NCBI RefSeq assembly: GCF_025753855.1
Contig: NZ_JAOWPT010000006.1
Span: forward strand, 62,001 to 126,000
Source: Mesorhizobium sp. ZC-5
Lineage (GTDB): Bacteria; Pseudomonadota; Alphaproteobacteria; Rhizobiales; Rhizobiaceae
Reading direction: 5' to 3'
DNA length: 64,000 bases
Part shown: piece by piece, positions 27,772-33,815 of the stretch
Position numbering within the stretch: the stretch's first letter is position 1
Layout of the letters: every line of letters starts with the position of its first letter
Notes under the pieces: model-generated
The model's database searches: none
The model's input: only the letters and a program-made list of their open reading frames with translations
What the model was told of the DNA's origin: nothing
Made by a program: the position numbers and the translations under genes

Positions 27772-28425
27772 ATGCAAACTGTCGGCGTAGCCATTATCGA
27801 TGATCATCCGCTGTTTAGAGAAGGCGTGGCGCGCAGCCTGATAGAGTCCGGACGCTTTGCTGTCCTGGGCGAGGGCGGAAGCTGCGACGATGCGTTGCGC
27901 ATTGCGCGGAACAAGCGGCCGGATATTCTGTTGCTCGACCTATCCATGCCAGGAGGCGGACTGCAAGCGATCACCGCGGTACGCCAGATCATCCCCGACC
28001 AGAAGATCGTTGTCCTGACGGTCTCAGAGGTCAGTGATGACGTCGTGCAAGCGCTAAAGGACGGTGTTGAAGGTTACGTGCTCAAGGGGGTCGGCTCGAA
28101 GGCTCTATTGGAAGTGCTGGGCGCTGTGGCGGCTGGCCAGACGTATGTTTCGCCTTTGTTGTCGGCGCGCTTGTTGACGGACCTTTCCACACGTCTCAAT
28201 CAGCCTGACGCGGATCCGCTCGCAGAGCTGACGGCACGGGAGCGCCAAGTGCTGGAGCTAGTTGCCTATGGCCTCAGCAACAAGCGTGTCGGATTGGAAC
28301 TCGAGCTTCACGAAAAGACGGTGAAACACCACCTGTCACGCATTTTCACCAAGCTGAAGGTTAGCAACAGGACGGAGGCGGCGATGATTCTGCGCGATGC
28401 AAAGGATCACGGCAAGCCTCACTAA
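27772..28425 (+). CDS. LuxR/NarL-family response regulator
   Basis: 217 residues: receiver domain with the acidic pair in IIDDHPLF, phospho-acceptor Asp 56 in LLLDLSMPG and Lys in YVLKGVGS, then a LuxR helix-turn-helix (LTARERQVLELVAYGLSNKRVGLELELHEKTVKHHLSRIF). The ATG at 27772 is preferred to a TTG overlapping the kinase stop. Partner of the kinase at 26375. A decayed copy of its C-terminal half lies at 23390-23640. The GACCAA/TTGGTC dyads upstream of three island promoters are candidate targets, which is only a guess. The gene ends in a four-base overlap with the convergent gene 28422-28790. Confidence 0.9.
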   Translation: MQTVGVAIIDDHPLFREGVARSLIESGRFAVLGEGGSCDDALRIARNKRPDILLLDLSMPGGGLQAITAVRQIIPDQKIVVLTVSEVSDDVVQALKDGVEGYVLKGVGSKALLEVLGAVAAGQTYVSPLLSARLLTDLSTRLNQPDADPLAELTARERQVLELVAYGLSNKRVGLELELHEKTVKHHLSRIFTKLKVSNRTEAAMILRDAKDHGKPH

Positions 28426-28790
28426 CGCTGCAGGGATTCGAGCCTTTCGCGATCGGCGCGCGATGCGCGGCGATTAACGATAATGCGCCCTTTGTTGTCC
28501 TTCATAATGTAGCGGCCACGAACGACACTCTCTTCCAAGCCGTTGCTATGCTTTACCACCGCCGCCGTCGTGCCCAAGGGTGCTGCAGGCGATTTCGTAT
28601 TGGCAGTGCCGTTTGACTTGGCGCTACCCTTTCCACCAAGGCCACCGTTTCCGTTGCCATTGTTGCCGCTGTTGTTTCCATTCCCTTTCCCATTGTCTTT
28701 GGCGCTTGCGGACTGGGTCCAGAGAGGTGCCGCCAACGCAGTGACAGCCGTAAGCGACAGAAAAAGCAGGGTTGATCTGCGTGTAAGCAT
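28422..28790 (-). CDS. Small secreted Gly/Asn-rich protein
   Basis: 122 residues: signal peptide (MLTRRSTLLFLSLTAVTALAAPLWTQSASA), a Gly/Asn/Lys low-complexity stretch (residues ~33-63), then a small conserved-looking domain VVRGRYIMKDNKGRIIVNRRASRADRERL. No named family recognised. It has the third copy of the two-hairpin leader upstream (28885-28946) and a stress promoter at 29114-29139. Tail-to-tail overlap of four bases with the response regulator gene. Confidence 0.75.
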   Translation of the reverse strand: MLTRRSTLLFLSLTAVTALAAPLWTQSASAKDNGKGNGNNSGNNGNGNGGLGGKGSAKSNGTANTKSPAAPLGTTAAVVKHSNGLEESVVRGRYIMKDNKGRIIVNRRASRADRERLESLQR

Positions 28791-28884
28791 GTTTCATCTC
28801 CGCATCTTCAGCAACGAATGCGTCCAACGGGCGTTATGCGACAGTCGGGCTGGCCGTGGTGACCCGATGAACCATAATAAGTTT

Positions 28885-28979
28885 GCTCGCCAGCCGAAAC
28901 CGGCGAGCTTACCGTGCGCAGGAAGGGACGTTAGCTACGCATGGTAATATCGGACGCCGGCTGAACACGCCGGCGTCCG
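28885..28979 (-). repeat. Two-hairpin leader element, copy 3, with an extra hairpin
   Basis: GCTCGCC.../GGCGAGC hairpin at 28885-28908 and TACCGTGCG/CGCATGGTA at 28910-28946, followed on the upstream side by an 11-bp perfect hairpin CGGACGCCGGC/GCCGGCGTCCG (28951-28979). Lies about 95 bases before the start codon at 28790. Confidence 0.75.
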
Positions 28980-28998
28980 TGGGATCGTCAACCCAAAG

Positions 28999-29076
28999 CT
29001 ATACCCATCGTGGCGATGCCAAGGCAACCAGCAGCGACCCAAGCAGCCAGCGGGCCTGATAAACGCTCTTGTCCAT
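28999..29076 (-). CDS. 25-residue hydrophobic peptide in the leader of the gene at 28790
   Basis: ATG 29076 is preceded by a strong GGGGAGG ribosome-binding site and lies about 38 bases after the predicted -10. The peptide MDKSVYQARWLLGSLLVALASP... would form a single short membrane helix. Either a genuine small membrane protein or a leader peptide that affects the hairpins downstream. Could also be a truncated remnant of a longer gene. Confidence 0.5.
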   Translation of the reverse strand: MDKSVYQARWLLGSLLVALASPRWV

Positions 29077-29113
29077 GATCGCCTCCCCGCTAATACTATT
29101 TCCATAGCAATGA

Positions 29114-29195
29114 AATTCGATTGGCTGGATACCGGTTCCGGTTTTCCTTCCCCTTCCGACCAATGCCTCTTCAGTTAAGACTTTGGTCCGATGTG
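29114..29195 (-). promoter_or_regulatory. RpoE2/EcfG-like promoter with GACCAA/TTGGTC dyad, copy 3
   Basis: Minus-strand GGAAC at 29139-29135, 19 bases, TT at 29115-29114. Dyad GACCAA/TTGGTC at 29158-29188. Here the dyad also lies upstream of the plus-strand promoter at 29294, so it could serve both directions. Confidence 0.6.
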
Positions 29196-29293
29196 AGGGG
29201 TAAGCGAATGGCAGATTACAGAAATTCCGTCGCCGACCGATCGTCCCGCACCCGCTGCAATGACGGTTATCGCAGTTGCGCTAGTACACTGGC

Positions 29294-29318
29294 GGAACTA
29301 TTACGATCCGCTAATGTT
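29294..29318 (+). promoter_or_regulatory. RpoE2/EcfG-like promoter, start codon 9 bases after the -10
   Basis: GGAAC 29294-29298, 18 bases, TT 29317-29318, ATG at 29327 in the context TGGGCGATGAA, the same as at 20747. Predicts a leaderless or nearly leaderless mRNA. Confidence 0.6.
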
Positions 29319-29326
29319 ATTGGGCG

Positions 29327-29539
29327 ATGAAGAACAACAATATCGTTCCTTTCAAAGTCGCGAGCCAGGCAGAGATCGAACGCGAAATAGCGCTTGCCCT
29401 CGCCAAGTTCGGGGACGACAACATCGAAGTCATGGCAATTGTGTGCAGCTGGGGCGATACGATGGATGACCGACAGGTCCTGGCCGGGCTGCGCAAGCTG
29501 AACCGAACGGGATCGTCGTTCGACGACGTTGCCGACTGA
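29327..29539 (+). CDS. Small soluble protein, unknown function
   Basis: 70 residues, mixed charge, predicted helical start (VASQAEIEREIALALAKFGDDN), a hydrophobic strand (VMAIVCSWGD) and MDDRQVLAGLRKLNRTG. No family recognised, but a decayed homolog exists at 22190-22357, which shows it is a real gene family. The start codon lies nine bases after a stress promoter -10. Confidence 0.68.
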   Translation: MKNNNIVPFKVASQAEIEREIALALAKFGDDNIEVMAIVCSWGDTMDDRQVLAGLRKLNRTGSSFDDVAD

Positions 29540-29634
29540 TCATGGCCGTGCGGCGTTTCCAAGGTTGGGTCAGGATGACATTACAGAAGAAGCGCATCTC
29601 GTCATGAGACACGACGCTTTGTTGGTTGCCGGGA

Positions 29635-30427
29635 TTATCGGCGTAATGGTCGGCATTGCGGGGCGGTGCGGGAATTGAAGCCCGTTCCGACGCCACCGAC
29701 ATAGACCAGCCGTTCATTCTTGGCCGTCGCAAGAAGCAGGCTTCCGACCCCGCCGTAGCTGCCGCCTGGCTCATAGCCAATGACGATGAACTCGTCGCTA
29801 TTGATGCACTTGGTCTTGACCCATTCCTCGCGCCGGCCGGAGCGGTACGGGCTGTCCCGCCGCTTCGACACGACACCTTCGAGGCCGAAAGCGCACGCCT
29901 GCTTTAGGATCTCGCCCGGATCGCCCTCAATGGCATCGCTGAAAACGATGCCCAACGGCGGCAGGCTGCCGAGAAGATGACGTAGCCTGCCGCGGCGCTC
30001 GGTGAGCGGGAGATCGCGGAGGTTCTCGCCATTCACCAGGGGAAGGTCAAAGACGGCGAGCATGATGGAATGCCGGTCACCGCCACGGCCAAGCGCGCGT
30101 TGTAGCAGGTTGAAGTGCGACATCCCCTGCGGATCGGCCACAAAGGCCTCTCCGTCGATCATGACGTCTTTTGCCTTCAGTTGCGACACCGCCTTGACGA
30201 TCGACGGGAACTCGTTCGTCCAGTCATGCAAGTTGCGGGTGAGCACTCGGACCTTGCCGCCGATCAGGTAGACACCGATGCGGTAGCCATCCCATCCATT
30301 TGATCTCGTGCAGCCAGTTCGGTCCTTCCGGCACTTTGTCGACGAGCGTCGGATGCATCGGCGGCACCATGCCTGCGGGAACGCTGGCCTTGTCGCGAGC
30401 GCTGGCGCTTCGCCTGGCCCATTTCAT
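29635..30427 (-). pseudogene. ATP-dependent DNA ligase (LigD ligase-domain type), frameshifted at the active-site motif
   Basis: The N-terminal frame (ATG 30427) reads MHPTLVDKVPEGPNWLHEIKW, where the nucleotidyl-transfer lysine motif KxDGYR should follow. The rest, GYR-like then VRVLTRNLHDWTNEFPSIV, MIDGEAFVAD, GLEGVVSKRRDSPYRSGRREEWVKTKC and EFIVIGYEPGG, is in another frame to the stop at 29635. Removing one copy of a tandem ATGG at about 30290-30298 restores EIKWDGYRIG. The C-terminal OB-fold also ends early after VGTGFNSRTA. Such stand-alone ligases act in Ku-dependent end joining; this one is not functional as read. Confidence 0.8.
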
Positions 30428-30452
30428 ACGTCGGCTCTCGGCGGCTGTGTAA

Positions 30453-30770
30453 GATGCTCCGGTCGGACATCAGGCCCCTCACGACCGGAGCCCCCTGCCT
30501 CCTGCATGGGGGGTGGGCGGAGGCAGCGGCCTCTATCTGTCAGTCCGTGACGAGGATCTGGCAATACACTTGGGGTCATAGATGGCAGAGCGGCGCGACA
30601 TCAAAAAGAGAGATGCTCCAGTCGGATAGGGCCTGTTCTATCGCGACCAGAGCACCCTCGAGTGCCCCCCGCGCGGAATTACGAGAGATTATATTGTTGG
30701 GAGCATTGGCCTATCTGACGCCCGCATCGGCAAACTAGCAATACAACTGTGGGTATAGGGCGGAGCGTGT
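30453..30770. repeat. Diverged tandem repeat, two units of about 150 bases
   Basis: Unit 1 (30453-30595) and unit 2 (30612-30770) both start GATGCTCC(G/A)GTCGGA, continue with CGACC(G/A)GAGC, which makes a hairpin with the first block, and end with GCAATACA ... GGGT-ATAG and GAGCG. No gene is supported in 30428-31076. Could be two related small RNAs or a duplicated regulatory block. Confidence 0.5.
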
Positions 30771-31076
30771 AAGCCCTTAGTGAACTTCAGCCAAGCCAAC
30801 CGGCAAGGCCGGCGAGCAAATAGACAGCAAACGTGTCGGCGCGTAAAAATTGCCCTACCGTTTTTTGAGCAACATATTTTGTTTATGCACCTTGGCGCGG
30901 CGGCAAACCGTCTTCGGCCAAATCCGATGCGGCAGGGTTTCAGTCAACCGTTGCCGCGCCCACTCATCGTACCCTAGCGGTTCTCAGGGCCGGCATTTCC
31001 CTTGAACTTCACGCGATAAGGATCAATATTCCGTTCTCGGCACCGCTCGTCTTATAGTGCTTTTCGGGCACTCTAG

Positions 31077-31316
31077 ATGGTTATCTCAAGGGCTGCATCT
31101 GCCGCCGGCGTCTTCGAGCCAGAAGACTTGGGCATTCTGCAACGTATTTTCGATCAGGCTTGCAAAGCTCGTGGGTACGCGCGCGGCAGCGCGGAAGCGG
31201 AGGCTTTGGCGGCGGAAATCGTTAGTCTTTTCGGTAACGGTATTGTCAACGAAGGCGCCTTGTATACGGAGCTTGGCCTGAACGCGTCGAAGGAGAAGTC
31301 GTCACAGCGCCGCTGA
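31077..31316 (+). CDS. Conserved small protein of rhizobial type, unknown function
   Basis: 79 residues, acidic and helical: MVISRAASAAGVFEPEDLGILQRIFDQACKARGY ... AEALAAEIVSLFGNGIVNEGALYTEL. I recall similar short proteins in rhizobia, without a known role; the recollection is not a database result. No promoter motif of the RpoE2 type was found upstream. Soluble, no signal peptide. Confidence 0.7.
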   Translation: MVISRAASAAGVFEPEDLGILQRIFDQACKARGYARGSAEAEALAAEIVSLFGNGIVNEGALYTELGLNASKEKSSQRR

Positions 31317-31791
31317 AAAGCGACTTAGGCACAATTGCCTCTTTGGGGCACGTCCCCGAATAATCCGAGCACCCGCCGAACATGGAACCATCCCATCATG
31401 AAACGTTTGACGGTGGGTTTGGAGACGGTTGTGCCCAAAGAACCAGAAGAGCTTCGCTTCCTCCTGAAGATTTTCAGAGAGGACTACGGCGGTATCCGCG
31501 AAACGCCAATATGGGCCTGTCCGACACCTACCACCCATTAAGCACCGACTTGGGCCGCCTGGAGCAAGCGCAGCACATTAGGCAGCGGGTGAGCTTGCCT
31601 CCTTCGATTGATGTTCCGGCTCTCGCGGGAGAACTAACCGCATCTGGGGGAAAGACCCATCGACCAAACCGATCACACGGAACCCGCTCGATTGAGGGAT
31701 CTCGGAATCCTTCAGCGTGATTTAGGACAGTGCTCGGCGCATCCAGGATTTCAGTACAGCAGATCCCTCGTCATCGCGTTATAACGCGGTC
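31317..31791. other. 475-base stretch without a supported gene
   Basis: Short plus-strand frames at 31335 and 31382 overlap one another and have neither ribosome-binding sites nor family resemblance. Nothing else recognised apart from a CGCGTTATAACGCG palindrome at about 31774-31788. Confidence 0.4.
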
Positions 31792-31825
31792 GGCCCGCTG
31801 CCAACCAGAGGTATGGCAGCGGGCC
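31792..31825 (-). terminator. Strong hairpin at the end of the DUF1236 gene
   Basis: Perfect 11-bp stem GGCCCGCTGCC/GGCAGCGGGCC with a 12-base loop, directly after the stop codon of the minus-strand gene at 31834. No T run, so termination strength is uncertain. Confidence 0.55.
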
Positions 31826-31833
31826 GCCCCCCG

Positions 31834-32160
31834 TCACTCATAAACCTTGACGATTTTCCGTGTGCTAGGTTCGACGAGAACCGTCTTGTTGTCGACGACA
31901 ACATACCGGTATTTCACGTCGGGAACGTCTTCGAAAGTATGAAGCTCTACAGTTTCCGGGAGCGTAGAGCCGATGTTCAGTTCCACGCCCGGTACTGAAA
32001 TCGACGCGAGGGGTTTCTTCTTAACGTACTCGCGGATCACCGTGTCCTGCTCCGGTGCGATGACAACGTCTTGGGCGCTCGTCAAGGCTGCGCTGGCGCA
32101 CAACATCACGCCGGCGAGTGAAGGGAATAGAAGAGATTTTTTCATGTTGATAATTTTCAT
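31834..32160 (-). CDS. Secreted DUF1236-domain protein
   Basis: 108 residues from ATG 32160, chosen for the GGGAGA ribosome-binding site; an in-frame ATG at 32193 would lie almost on the promoter -10. Signal peptide MKKSLLFPSLAGVMLCASAALTSAQ, then a DUF1236 domain: VIREYVKKKPLASISVPG, ELNIGSTLPETVELHTFEDVP and YRYVVVDNKTVLVEPSTRKIVKVYE. Second DUF1236 protein of the island (the other, at 25478, has a long linker). Envelope location predicted; role unknown. Confidence 0.85.
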   Translation of the reverse strand: MKIINMKKSLLFPSLAGVMLCASAALTSAQDVVIAPEQDTVIREYVKKKPLASISVPGVELNIGSTLPETVELHTFEDVPDVKYRYVVVDNKTVLVEPSTRKIVKVYE

Positions 32161-32194
32161 CGGAATTTCTCCCGTTAAGTCCCTTCGCGCCATT

Positions 32195-32219
32195 AACTCA
32201 TGGAGAGCAACGTGGTTCC
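32195..32219 (-). promoter_or_regulatory. RpoE2/EcfG-like promoter for the DUF1236 gene at 32160
   Basis: Minus-strand GGAAC at 32219-32215, 18 bases, TT at 32196-32195, about 35 bases before the start codon. Confidence 0.6.
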
Positions 32220-32258
32220 TCGCCAGTGCTACCGCTGCGCCTCGTGGCTGAGAATCCG

Positions 32259-32400
32259 TCAGAGCACGGCGATCGGTTCGATCATGCTCGGCAGATCGTA
32301 GGGCTGCTTATCCGTGGCCGAGGTGTTGATCTCCAGGCCGACGCGGTAGAATTCCAAGACGTCATTGAGATTGTCGTGCAACAGGTGCTTGGCGTCCCTG
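32259..32400 (-). pseudogene. C-terminal fragment of an unidentified protein
   Basis: An uninterrupted minus-strand frame of about 45 codons ends at a TGA at 32259 and reads DAKHLLHDNLNDVLEFY then LEINTSATDKQPYDLPSMIEPIAVL. It looks like genuine protein sequence rather than noise, but has no start codon and meets the dehydrogenase fragment head-on near 32395. I do not recognise the family. Confidence 0.35.
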
Positions 32401-32874
32401 GCGGCGATGATGCTTTGCGCGGCGCTGGCGGGCATGGGCTACGGAGCCGCGGGTGTGCGTATTGCCCATGCCTGCTCCTATCCGATCGCAACCCAAACCC
32501 AAGTGTATAAATCGCCAGACTATCCGTCAGACCATCCATTCATTCCACACGGATTCGCAGTTGCCATCACGGCGCCGGCGGTGTTTCGGTTTACCTTCGA
32601 TTCTGCGCCCGACAGGCATCTGCAGGCTGCAAATATCTTGTCCGGCGCAGATATGTCTCAAAAAGGACGTGAGGCGTTGCCGATGGCCATCGCCGAATTC
32701 ATGATGAAGGTGTCGGCTCCTTGCGGGCTCGAATGCGTCGGGTATGGGGCTTCCGATCTTGATGGGCTGGTCTCTGGCGCAGCCGATCAAACGAGATTGC
32801 TGGATCTCGGTCCCAAGCCGGTCGTCCGTTCCGATCTTTTGGAAATCTTCAAAACGTCCATGCGGATCCAGTAG
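32389..32874 (+). pseudogene. C-terminal part of an iron-containing alcohol dehydrogenase (hydroxyacid-oxoacid transhydrogenase type)
   Basis: About 160 residues matching the second half of HOT-type group III alcohol dehydrogenases: LAGMGYGAAGVRIAHACSYPI (metal-site helix; the usual His of LPHALSYP is kept as IAHACSYP), DHPFIPHGFAVAITAPAVFRFT (second metal His in PHG), then GLECVGYGASDLDGLV and a normal end. The N-terminal NAD-binding half is missing; the sequence left of 32389 belongs to something else. An ATG at 32365 lies in frame but cannot make a working enzyme. Confidence 0.75.
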
Positions 32875-33000
32875 CCGTCCAACTTGATCTCGTTCACCCA
32901 ACTCGGCCTGCCCGGCGCCTGTCGACGAACGTGTGGTGCATCGGCGGCATGGCCGGCCCGCCTGGCCCTTGGCGTGAGCGCTTCGGCTGATCGACTTCAT
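32855..33000 (-). pseudogene. 5' remnant of a second LigD-type DNA ligase
   Basis: From ATG 33000 the minus strand reads MKSISRSAHAKGQAG, then MPPMHHTFVD and, after a frame change, PSWVNEIKLDGYWIRMDVL, the active-site lysine motif KLDGY of ATP-dependent ligases. It resembles the start of the ligase pseudogene at 30427 (MKWARRSASARDK ... MPPMHPTLVD). The remnant runs into the 3' end of the dehydrogenase fragment on the other strand near 32860. Confidence 0.65.
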
Positions 33001-33016
33001 TCGCCGGGTCCCAATA

Positions 33017-33325
33017 TCACATCTGATCATTATAGGGCTTTTTCGTCTGCCCGACGGATTTTGCCAGATCCGAGAACGATTGCACGCTGGTTTCTGATTG
33101 GCCCAGGTTGGCCTGCTGGAGGAAGCGCAGAGGGAAGCAGACAGCATCGCGATTGGAAGGAGAAAGATCCTCGTAGACGCGTTCGTCCCCGGTGATTGAA
33201 GCCTCCGCGGTTCGCAACGCGCGGTCTATCTCATCAATCGAAAGGATTCCCTTGTGGACCAGCACATTGTTGATTGAAGCCACAGCCATAAGCAGCCCCT
33301 CAACTTGAAGATTCGCTACGTTCAT
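33017..33325 (-). CDS. Small soluble protein, unknown function
   Basis: 102 residues from ATG 33325, with an AAGGAGTGA ribosome-binding site. Sequence MNVANLQVEGLLMAVASINNVLVHKGILSIDEIDRALRTAEASI suggests a helical domain, followed by NRDAVCFPLRFLQQANLGQ. No family name known to me. It follows the gene 33330-33590 by four bases, so it should be co-transcribed from the stress promoter at 33639. Confidence 0.72.
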   Translation of the reverse strand: MNVANLQVEGLLMAVASINNVLVHKGILSIDEIDRALRTAEASITGDERVYEDLSPSNRDAVCFPLRFLQQANLGQSETSVQSFSDLAKSVGQTKKPYNDQM

Positions 33326-33329
33326 TCGA

Positions 33330-33590
33330 TCACTCCTTGACGTATGCTCCCGCCTGCCGGCCGCTTTTTGGAGCTTTCGCATCCTTTGAATGCTCGGCGA
33401 CGGCAGGACCGGCGCCGCTGACTTTGGCCGGGTCAGGGCTGGGTGACGAGCGATCACCTGTTTTTTGTATTTTGGAAGCGTTTGCAGCTTTGCTCGGTTT
33501 GCCAGAGGAGGGCGAGTCGTTTGAAAATCCGTCTTGGGTGTCCGCGTCGACCTTGGCCGGCATAAGCCCGGTGTGCGATTTCTTTCTCAT
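33330..33590 (-). CDS. Small Ser/Lys/Pro-rich, probably disordered protein
   Basis: 86 residues from ATG 33590, with GGGAAGGAG upstream. Almost entirely polar and low complexity: MRKKSHTGLMPAKVDADTQD, SSGKPSKAANASKIQKTGDR, SSPSPDPAKVSG. No hydrophobic core or signal peptide, so likely disordered or a desiccation/osmotic-stress type protein (inference). First gene of a pair with 33017-33325, and 25 bases after a predicted stress -10. Confidence 0.7.
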   Translation of the reverse strand: MRKKSHTGLMPAKVDADTQDGFSNDSPSSGKPSKAANASKIQKTGDRSSPSPDPAKVSGAGPAVAEHSKDAKAPKSGRQAGAYVKE

Positions 33591-33614
33591 CGTTTTCTCC
33601 TTCCCTGAAGCAGA

Positions 33615-33639
33615 AACACGCAGGCATAAGCTCTGTTCC
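33615..33639 (-). promoter_or_regulatory. RpoE2/EcfG-like promoter for the pair 33590/33325
   Basis: Minus-strand GGAAC 33639-33635, 18 bases, TT 33616-33615. Confidence 0.6.
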
Positions 33640-33815
33640 GCGCCTGGACGCAGAATTGACGAATCGGGCCGAGTCATTGGGGAGTCCGCGTCTGCAGCGA
33701 GCACCGCATGACCGCAGAGCTTGGGTGGGGGGCGCGGCCTTCCGCTATCGCGCGCCATGCCGCGCTGCGAGGGCAGGCGGCACGATGACTTCGAAAGAGC
33801 GCTGAGGCGCGCTCT

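Noticed and set aside
30790-30820. Possible fourth copy of the two-hairpin leader (GGCCGGCGAGCAAAT)
   Set aside because: Only one arm is similar and no second hairpin or downstream minus-strand gene follows.
32365-32874. Reading the dehydrogenase fragment as an intact secreted protein from ATG 32365
   Set aside because: The apparent signal-like start is the middle of the alcohol-dehydrogenase helical domain; the N-terminal cofactor half is missing.
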